64,000 nt of DNA from Streptomyces sp. Root1304 (GTDB taxonomy: Bacteria; Actinomycetota; Actinomycetes; Streptomycetales; Streptomycetaceae): the NCBI RefSeq assembly GCF_001426405.1, contig NZ_LMEP01000001.1, positions 373,241 through 437,240 on the forward strand. Reading direction: 5' to 3'. The notes below the pieces were generated by a model that made no database searches, was not told where the DNA came from, and saw only the letters and a program-made list of their open reading frames with translations. The position numbers were made by a program, and so were the translations under genes. Below, piece by piece: positions 16,605 through 26,229 of this stretch; the first letter of the stretch is position 1, and each line of letters starts with the position of its first letter.

Positions 16605-17436
16605 CCGTCCACGCGGCGCAGAACAGCAGCAGCTTCGCGGTGAAGTTGATCCACAGCAGCAGGGCGACCGGCACGCCGAACGCCCCGTACATCGACTTCG
16701 CCGCGACGCCCTTCATATAGCCGCCGAGCAGCAGCTTCAGCAGTTCGAAGCCGACCGCCCCCATCAGCGCCGCCTCGACCAGCGCGCGGCGCGGCGGGTG
16801 CACGCCCGGCAGCAGCGTCAGCACGTACAGCAGGATCAGGAAGTCGGCGACGACGCCGACCAGGACGGCCGCGACCTGGAGGAGGACCCCGCCGGCCCCG
16901 TCGCCGGAGACGCCGATCCGGTCGGCGGACCAGCCGACGGCGGTGGAGCCGAGCCAGGACGCGGCGAGCGAGGCGAGGGCGACGCCGCCGAGACCGAGGA
17001 GGATGAGCCCGTCCTTGCCCTTGAGCAGGACCGGGTTGCCCTCGATGTCGTCGAGCCCCCACACCGCGCGCAGGCACTCCCGCATGGAGCCGATCCAGCT
17101 GATGCCGGTGACGAGCAGGATCGCGCCGGCGACGAGTCCGACGGTGCCGGCGTTGGCGACGAGCGAGCCGATGTCGAGCTGGTCGGAGATGCCGGGCACC
17201 TGCTCCCCGAGCTTCTCCTCGATGCGGTCGAGCTGGTCCTTGCTGAGCAGCGCGGCGCCGATCGCGGCGGCCACGGTGATCAGCGGGAAGAGGGCGAGGA
17301 AGGAGAGGAAGGTGATCGCGGCGGCGAGCCTGGTCCAGTGGGCCTCGTCGAGGGTCTCGTACGCGCGCCACGCGTGGGTGCGCATGAAGCGGACGACCCA
17401 CGGGCCGATGACGGGGAGTCTCGTCAGCCAGTCCAT
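16528..17436 (-). CDS. YihY/BrkB-family membrane protein
   Basis: The 302-residue protein has about six membrane helices and the family signature ARLAAAITFLSFLALFPLI near the N-terminus. It also has LVTGISWIGSMRECLRAVWG and the conserved C-terminal LLLWINFTAKLLLFCAAWT. The function of the family is not firmly known; it is a predicted envelope transporter. The C-terminal coding end overlaps the carboxypeptidase gene tail-to-tail. Confidence 0.88.
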   Translation of the reverse strand: MDWLTRLPVIGPWVVRFMRTHAWRAYETLDEAHWTRLAAAITFLSFLALFPLITVAAAIGAALLSKDQLDRIEEKLGEQVPGISDQLDIGSLVANAGTVGLVAGAILLVTGISWIGSMRECLRAVWGLDDIEGNPVLLKGKDGLILLGLGGVALASLAASWLGSTAVGWSADRIGVSGDGAGGVLLQVAAVLVGVVADFLILLYVLTLLPGVHPPRRALVEAALMGAVGFELLKLLLGGYMKGVAAKSMYGAFGVPVALLLWINFTAKLLLFCAAWTATDSRRESAPSDDAGPAPRPAASGG

Positions 17437-17563
17437 GTCGTACCCCTGCCCCTCGACCGCTCCATCTCCTGCGCCTGCCCCTCGTTCGGTGTGCGTGCCC
17501 CCGGGTACGGCGACCGCGGGACGACCGTGCGTCGGTCCCGGTACGAGAATCCCCCGGCGGGGC

Positions 17564-18514
17564 TCACAGTCCCACGAGCGACATCCCGTACATCGCCGCC
17601 CACGCGAGCCCGATGACCACCAGCGGCCGGTCGCGCAGGACGACGTCCTCGGGGGCGCCCGCGGTGCCCCGGTCGGCGAAGACCGCGTACCGCAGCACTC
17701 CGAGGATGAAGGCGACCATGGAGAGCTGACGCCACGGCAGGAGCGTCTCCGCCGGGCCCGCCTCCAGGGCCCACAGGCAGTAGCCGAGGACGGCGGCACC
17801 GGCCGCGAGCTGCCAGACGAACCGCAGGTAGCCCGTGGTGTACCGGGTGAGCAGCGCGCGCGTGGCACCCTCGGCGCCCTCCATCTGCACGGCCTCGGAG
17901 TACCGCTTCGCCGCGACCATGAAGAGCGCCCCGAAGCCGGTGGTGATGAGGAACCAGCGGGACAGCGGGATGCCGAGCGCCACCCCGCCGATCATCGCGC
18001 GCATCAGGAAGCCGGTGGCGACGACCGCGAGGTCGACGACGAGGACGTGCTTGAGCCGCACGCAGTAGGCGGCCTGCATGACGAGGTAAGCGGCGAGCAG
18101 GGCGGCCGTCATGGCCCCGCAGAGCAGTGCGGCGGCGACGGCCGCGCCCAGGCCGAGCAGCACGCCGGTGCCGGCGGCGAGGCCCGCGGGGACCTGCCCG
18201 GCCGCCACCGGGCGGTGGCGTTTGACGGGGTGGGCGCGGTCGGCCTCGGCGTCTCGCGCGTCGTTGAGGAGGTAGACGGCGGACGCGGCGGCCGTGAACA
18301 GGGCGAAGACCAGGGCGAGTCGGGCGCCGGTCTGCCAGGAGTCGAGCCGCCCGGCGGCGACGGGCGCGGCGAGCACGAGCACGTTCTTGACCCACTGGCG
18401 GGGCCGGGCGGTCCTGAGCAGCCCGAGCGCGGGACCGAGCGGCGTACGCACGGGAGCGCCGTCCGGTACGGCGGTGGGCGCGGCGAGTACGGCGGCCCCG
18501 GCGCGCTCGGTCAC
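17564..18514 (-). CDS. UbiA-family decaprenyl-phosphate phosphoribosyltransferase
   Basis: The 316-residue membrane enzyme has the first aspartate motif NDARDAEADRAHP and about nine helices. PRQWVKNVLVLAAP and KRYSEAVQ match the Rv3806c-type branch, which transfers phosphoribose from PRPP to polyprenyl phosphate. The GTG start at 18514 overlaps the PAP2 stop (GTGA), so the two are translationally coupled. The next genes, read outward, are DprE1 and DprE2 types, and together they make the full route to polyprenyl-phosphoryl-arabinose. Confidence 0.88.
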   Translation of the reverse strand: MTERAGAAVLAAPTAVPDGAPVRTPLGPALGLLRTARPRQWVKNVLVLAAPVAAGRLDSWQTGARLALVFALFTAAASAVYLLNDARDAEADRAHPVKRHRPVAAGQVPAGLAAGTGVLLGLGAAVAAALLCGAMTAALLAAYLVMQAAYCVRLKHVLVVDLAVVATGFLMRAMIGGVALGIPLSRWFLITTGFGALFMVAAKRYSEAVQMEGAEGATRALLTRYTTGYLRFVWQLAAGAAVLGYCLWALEAGPAETLLPWRQLSMVAFILGVLRYAVFADRGTAGAPEDVVLRDRPLVVIGLAWAAMYGMSLVGL

Positions 18515-19101
18515 GGCCGGACCTCCCCACGCGCGCGCGTGGCGGGGACGAGCAGCCGGCGGCCCGCGGCGGCGGTGGCCGCGCCGAGCAGGGCGCCCGC
18601 GGCCACGTCGGTCGGGTAGTGGACGCCGACGACGAGCCGGGAGACGCACAGGGCGGTCGCGAGCGGGGCGGCGATCCGGCCGGCGGGCGGGTGGAGCACG
18701 CCGAAGGCGACGGCGGCAGCGGCGGCGGAGGCCGCGTGGGAGCTGGGGAAGGAGTGCCGGCCGGCGGTGCGCACGAGCGGCCGGTAGGTCTCCGGGTCGG
18801 GCCGCGGCCGCCGCACCAGGCGTTTGACGCCCATGCTCGTCAGGTGCGCGGCGGCGATCAGGGCGGTGCCCCGCAGCCAGCCGTCGCGGCGGGCCGGGTC
18901 GAGGGCGGCGGCGGTCAGCCCGGCCGCCAGCCAGAGGGCGCCGTGCTCCCCGCCGGTGGAGAGCGCCCGGGCGAGGACGGCGACCGGGGGGCGGCGCCCG
19001 TGGGCGCGCATGGCGCCCAGGGCGCGCCGCTCGGCGAGGGCCCAGGGCCTCCCGCCCGTCTCGTCGGGTCGCCCGGTCACGGTCGGTCGTGCGTCGCGCA
19101 T
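18511..19101 (-). CDS. PAP2-family phosphatase, probable decaprenylphosphoryl-5-phosphoribose phosphatase
   Basis: The 196-residue membrane protein carries the three PAP2 motifs: KRLVRRPRP, SFPSSHAAS (PSSH for the usual PSGH) and SRLVVGVHYPTD. Coupling to the UbiA gene matches the mycobacterial pair Rv3807c-Rv3806c. This supports removal of the 5-phosphate after phosphoribosyl transfer; the activity is an inference from context. It is divergent from dprE1 across 171 bp. Confidence 0.83.
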   Translation of the reverse strand: MRDARPTVTGRPDETGGRPWALAERRALGAMRAHGRRPPVAVLARALSTGGEHGALWLAAGLTAAALDPARRDGWLRGTALIAAAHLTSMGVKRLVRRPRPDPETYRPLVRTAGRHSFPSSHAASAAAAAVAFGVLHPPAGRIAAPLATALCVSRLVVGVHYPTDVAAGALLGAATAAAGRRLLVPATRARGEVRP

Positions 19102-19272
19102 CCGTGTTCGTCCCCTGTCGCGCCTCGTCGTCCGGCTCGGTCAGGGCGACTGTGGCGCGGGGCGCGGCCGAGGGCACGGGCACTCTTTCCTGACACTCCT
19201 TTAATCACCCATTTCGACGAACCGCCATGCAATACCGGCATAAGCCACAGACGCGGCTATACGGTCACCCTC

Positions 19273-20658
19273 ATGGCTGTCGACACCCGCCTCCTGGACG
19301 AGGACTGCGAAGCGATCACCGGCTGGGGACGCACCGCCCCGACCCTCGCGCGCGTGCAACGGCCCCGCGGCCGGGCCGAGGCCGTCGCGGCCGTCGACGC
19401 CCTCCGCGCCGGCCCGGCCCGCGGCACGATCGCCCGCGGCCTGGGCCGCGCCTACGGCGACGCCGCCCAGAACGCCGGCGGCACCGTCCTCGACATGACC
19501 GGCCTCGACCGCGTCCTCTCCGTCGACACCGCCGCCGGTCTCGTCGTCTGCGAGGCCGGCGTCAGCCTGCACCGGCTGATGACGGCGCTGCTGCCGCTCG
19601 GCTGGTTCGTGCCCGTCACCCCCGGCACCCGCTACGTCACCGTCGGCGGGGCGATCGGCGCCGACATCCACGGCAAGAACCACCACCTCTCCGGCTCCTT
19701 CGGCCGGCACGTGACCTCGCTCGAACTCCTCACCGCCGACGGGGAGGTCCGGACCGTGCTGCCCGGCACCCCGCTCTTCGACGCCACCACCGGCGGCATG
19801 GGCCTGACCGGGGTGATCCTCTCCGCCACCCTGCGGCTGCTGCCCGTCGAGACCGCGTACGTGTCCGTGGACACCGAGCGCGCCCGCGACCTCGACGAGC
19901 TGATGGCCCGGCTGACGGCGACCGACCACCGCTACCGCTACTCCGTCGCCTGGATCGACCTGCTCGCCCGGGGCTCCGCCACCGGGCGCGCGGTCCTCAC
20001 CCGCGGCGACCACACCCCGTACGACGCGCTGCCCCGCCGCCACCGGGCCCGCCGCGCCCCGCTCGCCTTCCGGCCGGGACGGCTGCCCGCCCCTCCCCCG
20101 TACGTCCCCGGCGGGCTCCTCGGCCGCGGCAGCGTCGGGCTCTTCAACGCGTTCTGGTACCGCAGGGCCCCCCGCCGGAGCACCGGCGCCGTCCAGTCGC
20201 TGTCGGCCTTCTTCCACCCGCTGGACGGCATCCCGCACTGGAACCGGATCTACGGCCGCGAGGGCTTCGTCCAGTACCAGTTCGTCGTCCCGTACGGGCA
20301 GGAGGAGGCCCTGCGGAGGGTGGTGCGGCGGATCGCGGACCGCGGCTGCCCCTCGTTCCTCGCCGTGCTCAAGCGCTTCGGCGCGGGCGACCCCGGCTGG
20401 CTCTCCTTCCCGCTCCCCGGCTGGACCCTCGCGCTCGACCTGCCCACCGGGCTCCCCGGGCTCGGCGCGTTCCTCGACGCGCTGGACGAGGAGGTCGTGG
20501 GCGCGGGCGGCCGGGTCTACCTCGCCAAGGACTCCCGGGTGCGGCCGGAGACGCTGGCCGCCATGTATCCGCGGCTCGACGCCTTCCGGGCGCTGCGCGC
20601 CGAGCTCGACCCCCGGTCCGTCTTCACCTCCGACCTCGCCCGCCGTCTCGACCTCTAG
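19273..20658 (+). CDS. dprE1: Decaprenylphosphoryl-beta-D-ribose 2-oxidase-type flavoenzyme
   Basis: The 461-residue protein matches mycobacterial DprE1 in length. It has an FAD_binding_4 domain (GLGRAYGDAAQNAGG and VGGAIGADIHGKNHH) and the family's C-terminal AKDSR and MYPRLD motifs. It oxidises the C2 hydroxyl of polyprenylphosphoryl ribose, the first half of epimerisation to arabinose. Residue 387 is Ala (PGWTLALDLP), where the M. tuberculosis enzyme has the Cys attacked by benzothiazinones. A -10-like TATACG at 19258 puts the start point beside the ATG. The partner gene follows after 8 bp. Confidence 0.9.
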   Translation: MAVDTRLLDEDCEAITGWGRTAPTLARVQRPRGRAEAVAAVDALRAGPARGTIARGLGRAYGDAAQNAGGTVLDMTGLDRVLSVDTAAGLVVCEAGVSLHRLMTALLPLGWFVPVTPGTRYVTVGGAIGADIHGKNHHLSGSFGRHVTSLELLTADGEVRTVLPGTPLFDATTGGMGLTGVILSATLRLLPVETAYVSVDTERARDLDELMARLTATDHRYRYSVAWIDLLARGSATGRAVLTRGDHTPYDALPRRHRARRAPLAFRPGRLPAPPPYVPGGLLGRGSVGLFNAFWYRRAPRRSTGAVQSLSAFFHPLDGIPHWNRIYGREGFVQYQFVVPYGQEEALRRVVRRIADRGCPSFLAVLKRFGAGDPGWLSFPLPGWTLALDLPTGLPGLGAFLDALDEEVVGAGGRVYLAKDSRVRPETLAAMYPRLDAFRALRAELDPRSVFTSDLARRLDL

Positions 20659-20666
20659 GAGTTCCC

Positions 20667-21422
20667 GTGAAGGACGCCTTCGGTGCCCCGCAGTCCCTGC
20701 TCGTCCTCGGCGGCACCTCGGAGATCGGGCTCGCCACCGCCCGCCGGCTGATCGCCCGCCGGACCCGTACCGTCTGGCTCGCCGGGCGCCCCTCCCCCGC
20801 GCTGACCGCCGCCGCGGAGTCGCTGCGCGCGCTCGGCGCGGACGTGCGGACCGTGCCCTTCGACGCGCTCGACACCGAGTCGCACGAGGAGCGGCTCGGG
20901 AAGATCTTCACCGAGGGCGACATCGACATGGTGCTGCTCGCCTTCGGGGTCCTCGGGGACCAGGCGCGGGACGAGTCCGACCCGGTGGCCGCCGCCCGCG
21001 TCGCCCAGACCAACTACACGGGCGCCGTCTCGGCCGGGCTGGTGTGCGCGGGCGCGCTCCAGGCGCAGGGGCACGGCTCGCTGGTGGTGCTGTCCTCGGT
21101 GGCGGGCGAGCGGGCCCGCCGCGCCAACTTCATCTACGGCTCCTCGAAGGCGGGCCTCGACGCCTTCGCCCAGGGCCTCGGGGACGCGCTGCACGGGACC
21201 GGGGTGCACGTCATGGTCGTCCGGCCGGGGTTCGTGCGCTCGAAGATGACGGCCGGGCTCGCCGAGGCGCCGCTCGCGACGACCCCGGAGGCGGTCGCGA
21301 CCGCGATCGAGCTGGGGCTGCGGCGCCGCTCGGAGACGGTGTGGGTGCCGGGGGCGCTGCGGATGGTGATGGCGGCGGTACGGCACGTGCCGAGGCCGCT
21401 GTTCCGGCGCCTGCCGATGTGA
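20667..21422 (+). CDS. dprE2: Decaprenylphosphoryl-2-keto-ribose reductase-type SDR
   Basis: The 251-residue short-chain dehydrogenase has the nucleotide motif GGTSEIG (15-21), VVLSSVAGERARR, and catalytic YGSSK. VRPGFVRSKMT follows, as in DprE2. It should reduce the keto intermediate made by DprE1 to the arabinose form with NAD(P)H. The GTG at 20667 has GGAG just upstream, and the gene is cotranscribed with dprE1. Confidence 0.9.
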   Translation: MKDAFGAPQSLLVLGGTSEIGLATARRLIARRTRTVWLAGRPSPALTAAAESLRALGADVRTVPFDALDTESHEERLGKIFTEGDIDMVLLAFGVLGDQARDESDPVAAARVAQTNYTGAVSAGLVCAGALQAQGHGSLVVLSSVAGERARRANFIYGSSKAGLDAFAQGLGDALHGTGVHVMVVRPGFVRSKMTAGLAEAPLATTPEAVATAIELGLRRRSETVWVPGALRMVMAAVRHVPRPLFRRLPM

Positions 21423-21468
21423 CGTACGGCTCCCGGCGGTGTGGCGTACCGCTCCGGGCGGGACGGCG

Positions 21469-22059
21469 CTACGCGGTGGGGCTCGGCGTGTCGACCGGGC
21501 TGCCGCCCTGCGCCGGGACCGCCGAGATGGGGCGGCCGCTGCCGAACTCGTAGTCGTACAGCTTCCGCCAGACCCCGTCCGGGCCCTGCTCGTACAGCGC
21601 GAAGGAGCGGCACGTCCAGGCCGCCTCGTAGCCCGCGAGCTCCTCGTACGCCCGGTCCATCCCCTCCTCGGAGATGCCGTGCGCCACGGTGACGTGCGGG
21701 TGGTACGGGAACTGGAGCTCGCGCACCAGCGGGCCGGACTCGTCCCGGATCCGGGCCTGGAGCCGGGTGCAGAGGGGCACGCCCTCCTCCACCTTCACGA
21801 AGACGACCGGCGAGAGCGGCCGGAACGTCCCGGTGCCCTTGAGGCGCACGGGGAACGGCTGGTGGTCGGCGGCGACACCCGCGAGGTGCGCCTCGATCTC
21901 CGGCAGCCGCTCCTCCGCGACCTCGGTCGGCGGGACCAGGGTGACGTGCGTGGGGATGCCGTAGGCGGCCGGGTCCCCGAAGCCGGCGCGCCGCTCCTGG
22001 AGCAGGCTGCCGTAGGGCTCCGGGACCGCGATCGAAACGCCGAGCGTTACGGTCCCCAC
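21469..22059 (-). CDS. 2'-5' RNA ligase/cyclic phosphodiesterase-like protein
   Basis: The 196-residue protein of the 2H superfamily has two HxT motifs, THVTLVPP and HPHVTVAHG. It has GGAGGAGAACGA just before the GTG start. Members act on 2',3'-cyclic phosphates or RNA ends; the physiological substrate is unknown here. It is downstream of trpS on the same strand, about 100 bp away, so cotranscription is possible. Confidence 0.85.
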   Translation of the reverse strand: MGTVTLGVSIAVPEPYGSLLQERRAGFGDPAAYGIPTHVTLVPPTEVAEERLPEIEAHLAGVAADHQPFPVRLKGTGTFRPLSPVVFVKVEEGVPLCTRLQARIRDESGPLVRELQFPYHPHVTVAHGISEEGMDRAYEELAGYEAAWTCRSFALYEQGPDGVWRKLYDYEFGSGRPISAVPAQGGSPVDTPSPTA

Positions 22060-22160
22060 GTCGTTCTCCTCCGTTGTCGGTCGGCTTGTGCCGGGTGGTG
22101 CCGCCGCCAGTGTGCGGCCTGCACCACCCTTTGGGCCAGGGCCCTCGGTCTCGTACCCGC

Positions 22161-23291
<1,131 letters not shown>

Positions 23292-24557
23292 CTAGACCGG
23301 CAGGCCCGGCGCGGGGAAGGCGGCCATCAGGTCGGCGACCTCGGCGCGGACGGCGGCGAGCGCGTCCTCGTCACCGGTGCCGGCGGCCGTCACGGCGCGG
23401 TCGATCCAGCCGGCGACCGCGGCCATGTGCTCCGTGCCGAGACCGCGGGAGGTCAGGGACGGGGTGCCGATGCGGATGCCGGAGGGGTCGAAGGGCTTCC
23501 GGGGGTCGTAGGGGACGGTGTTGTAGTTGACGACGATGCCCGCCCGGTCGAGCGCCTTCGCGGCGATCTTGCCGGGGACCTGCCGGGAGGTGAGGTCCAT
23601 CAGGATCAGGTGGTTGTCGGTGCCGCCGGAGACCAGGTCGAAGCCGCGGGCGAGGAGCGCCTCGGCGAGGGCCCGGGCGTTGGCGACGACGGCGTGGGCG
23701 TAGTCGCGGAAGGACGGCAGGGAGGCCTCGCGCAGGGCGACGGCGATGGCGGCGGTGGTCTGGTTGTGCGGGCCGCCCTGGAGGCCGGGGAAGACGGCCT
23801 TGTCGAGGGCCTTGGCGTACTCGGCGCGGGACATCAGCATGGCGCCGCGCGGGCCGCGCAGCGTCTTGTGGGTGGTCGTGGAGATCACGTCCACGTGGCC
23901 GACCGGGGACGGGTGCGCGCCGCCCGCGATCAGCCCGGCGATGTGGGCGACGTCGGCGACGAGCACGGCACCGGCCTCGCGGGCGATCTCGCCGAAGGCG
24001 GCGAAGTCGATCGTGCGGGGCAGCGCGGTGCCGCCGCAGAAGATCACCTTCGGGCGCTCCTTGAGGGCGAGGTCGCGGACCTCGTCGAAGTCGATGAGGC
24101 CCGTGTCCTGGCGGACGCCGTACTGGACGCCGCGGAACCAGCTGCCGGTGGCCGAGACGCCCCAGCCGTGGGTGAGGTGGCCGCCCATGGGCAGGGCCAT
24201 GCCCATGACGGTGTCGCCGGGCTTCGCGAAGGCGAGGTAGACGGCGAGGTTGGCCGGGGAGCCGGAGTAGGGCTGGACGTTGGCGTGGTCGACGCCGAAG
24301 AGGGCCTTGGCGCGCTCGACCGCGAGGGTCTCGACCTGGTCGATGTTCTGCTGGCCCTCGTAGTAGCGGCGGCCGGGGTAGCCCTCGCTGTACTTGTTCT
24401 GCAGGACGGTGCCGGAGGCTTCGAGGACGGCGGCGGAGACGTAGTTCTCGCTGGGGATGAGGCGGAGGGTCTCGGCCTGGAGCCGTTCCTCGGCGCCGAC
24501 GAGGGCGGCGAGTTCGGGGTCGGCGGCAGTGAGTGCGGGGTGCTGTGGGGCGTTCAC
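23292..24557 (-). CDS. glyA: Serine hydroxymethyltransferase, divergent type
   Basis: The 421-residue PLP enzyme converts serine and tetrahydrofolate to glycine and methylene-THF. LIPSENYVS, NKYSEGYPGRRYY and the PLP lysine motif TTTHKTLRGPRG are present. The usual HG-x-x-VNFSG-x-x-Y segment is replaced by THGWGVSATGSWFRGVQYG, and the glycine after RGPRG is Ala. It is therefore a divergent SHMT. It is encoded head to head with rocD. The GTG at 24557 follows CGGAGGACACC. Confidence 0.9.
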   Translation of the reverse strand: MNAPQHPALTAADPELAALVGAEERLQAETLRLIPSENYVSAAVLEASGTVLQNKYSEGYPGRRYYEGQQNIDQVETLAVERAKALFGVDHANVQPYSGSPANLAVYLAFAKPGDTVMGMALPMGGHLTHGWGVSATGSWFRGVQYGVRQDTGLIDFDEVRDLALKERPKVIFCGGTALPRTIDFAAFGEIAREAGAVLVADVAHIAGLIAGGAHPSPVGHVDVISTTTHKTLRGPRGAMLMSRAEYAKALDKAVFPGLQGGPHNQTTAAIAVALREASLPSFRDYAHAVVANARALAEALLARGFDLVSGGTDNHLILMDLTSRQVPGKIAAKALDRAGIVVNYNTVPYDPRKPFDPSGIRIGTPSLTSRGLGTEHMAAVAGWIDRAVTAAGTGDEDALAAVRAEVADLMAAFPAPGLPV

Positions 24558-24829
24558 GACGGTGTCCTCCGGGCGTCGGTGGGTCCCGGGGCGCGGCGTG
24601 GGAGGCGCGGCGCCGCGCGGGACGTCGGTCCCGTGACGCCCAGGCGGGCGGCGTCTCGTGCGGTCTGCCGCGCACGGCTCCCCCGGGGTCGCTTCCCCGT
24701 ACGCCAGTCGCCGTGCGTGTTCTCAGAGTAGCTCGCGCGTCGTCCGCGAGGTTTCCCGGTCCGGCATCCGAGCGACGATAGGAAAGGGGCCACACGCACC
24801 CCCCGAGCCGCAGGACGAACGGAGATCCC
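24558..24829. other. Divergent glyA/rocD intergenic region, no gene
   Basis: The 272 bp hold promoters for both genes and a long GC-rich glyA leader of potential secondary structure, including CGCGGCGCCGCGC near 24613. I looked for the conserved cores of glycine riboswitches and did not find them. A GACGATAGG near 24775 could be the rocD -10 region. Confidence 0.4.
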
Positions 24830-26035
24830 GTGTCGAGGACAGAAGACGCCATCGCTTCCGCGGACGCGCACAGCGCGCACAACTACCACCCCCTGCCGGT
24901 CGTCGTCGCTTCGGCGGACGGCGCCTGGATGACCGATGTCGAGGGGCGCCGCTATCTCGACATGCTCGCCGGCTACTCGGCGCTCAACTTCGGGCACGGC
25001 AACCGGCGTCTGCTCGACGCGGCGAAGGCCCAGCTGGAGCGCGTGACGCTGACCTCGCGCGCCTTCCACCACGACCGGTTCGCCGACTTCTGCACACAGC
25101 TCGCGGAGCTGTGCGGCAAGGAGGCGGTGCTGCCGATGAACACCGGCGCGGAGGCGGTCGAGACAGCCGTGAAGACGGCCCGGAAGTGGGGGTACGAGGT
25201 GAAGGGCGTGCCGGACGGGCACGCGAAGATCGTGGTCGCGGCGAACAACTTCCACGGCCGGACGACGACGATCGTCAGCTTCTCCACGGACCACGAGGCG
25301 CGGGACCACTTCGGTCCGTACACGCCGGGGTTCGAGATCGTGCCGTACGGGGACCTGACGGCGCTGGAGGCGGCGGTCACCGAGAACACGGTGGCGGTGC
25401 TGCTCGAACCGATCCAGGGCGAGGCGGGGGTCCTGGTGCCGCCGGCGGGCTATCTGGCGGGGGTGCGGGAGCTGACGCGGCGGCGGAACGTGCTGTTCAT
25501 GGCGGACGAGATCCAGTCGGGCCTGGGCCGGACGGGGCGGACGTTCGCGTGCGAGCACGAGGGCGTGGTGCCGGACGTGTACGTCCTGGGGAAGGCGCTG
25601 GGCGGCGGGGTGGTGCCGGTGTCGGCGGTGGTCGCCGACCGTGACGTGCTCGGGGTGTTCCGGCCGGGCGAGCACGGGTCGACCTTCGGCGGGAACCCGC
25701 TGGCCTGCGCGGTGGCCCTGGAGGTGATCGCGATGCTGCGGACGGGCGAGTACCAGGAGCGGGCGGCGGAGCTGGGCGAGCACCTCCACGCGGAGCTGGG
25801 GCTGCTGGTGGGCGGCGGCGCGGTGGAGGCGGTGCGCGGCCGCGGCCTGTGGGCCGGGGTGGACATCGCGCCCTCGCACGGCACGGGCCGGGAGATCTCG
25901 GAGAAGCTGATGGAGCGTGGGGTCCTGGTGAAGGACACCCACGGCTCGACGATCCGGCTGGCGCCGCCGCTGGTGATCTCGAAGGAGGACCTGGACTGGG
26001 GTCTGGAGCAGCTGAGGGGGGTGCTGGCGGGCTGA
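24830..26035 (+). CDS. rocD: Ornithine--oxo-acid aminotransferase
   Basis: The 401-residue class III PLP aminotransferase moves the delta-amino group of ornithine to 2-oxoglutarate, giving glutamate semialdehyde. MNTGAEAVETAVKTARKWGY, FHGRTTTIVSFS, FMADEIQSGLGRTG and the Schiff-base lysine in LGKALGGG are all family motifs. GSTFGGNPLACAVA completes the active site. The GTG start has ACGGAGATC upstream. It links arginine and proline metabolism. Confidence 0.93.
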   Translation: MSRTEDAIASADAHSAHNYHPLPVVVASADGAWMTDVEGRRYLDMLAGYSALNFGHGNRRLLDAAKAQLERVTLTSRAFHHDRFADFCTQLAELCGKEAVLPMNTGAEAVETAVKTARKWGYEVKGVPDGHAKIVVAANNFHGRTTTIVSFSTDHEARDHFGPYTPGFEIVPYGDLTALEAAVTENTVAVLLEPIQGEAGVLVPPAGYLAGVRELTRRRNVLFMADEIQSGLGRTGRTFACEHEGVVPDVYVLGKALGGGVVPVSAVVADRDVLGVFRPGEHGSTFGGNPLACAVALEVIAMLRTGEYQERAAELGEHLHAELGLLVGGGAVEAVRGRGLWAGVDIAPSHGTGREISEKLMERGVLVKDTHGSTIRLAPPLVISKEDLDWGLEQLRGVLAG

Positions 26036-26117
26036 CGCCCCGGGCGCCCGAGGTGCCCCTTCGTCGTGCCGCGGAAGGCGCCCGGCGAGGGGGCACCGAC
26101 GCCGACCCGTCCGCTTC

Positions 26118-26220
26118 GGGCCGGCGCCCTGCCGGGTGGGCGCCGGTGTCAGGTGGGCGCCGGTGTCGGGCCGGCGCCCTGCCAGGTGGGCGCCGGTGCC
26201 GGGCCGGCGCCCCTGCCGGG
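26118..26220. repeat. Imperfect 33-bp GC-rich tandem repeats
   Basis: Copies at 26118-26150 and 26168-26200 differ at two positions (GGGCCGGCGCCCTGCC core). A half copy lies between them (26151-26167) and a partial one at 26201-26220. They lie between the convergent rocD and the glutathionylspermidine-synthase-like gene, and could fold as hairpins (GCCGGCGC). Confidence 0.75.
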
Positions 26221-26229
26221 TCCGTGTCC

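Noticed and set aside
22060..22160. Possible tRNA or small RNA between trpS and the RNA ligase-like gene
   Set aside because: No cloverleaf or conserved T-arm could be drawn. It is an ordinary spacer with partial repeats.
24558..24829. Glycine or folate riboswitch before glyA
   Set aside because: The leader is long and GC-rich, but no conserved glycine-aptamer core or THF-type motif was recognised.
26118..26220. CRISPR-like array from the 33-bp repeats
   Set aside because: Repeats are directly adjacent or overlapping without unique spacers, and there are no cas genes.
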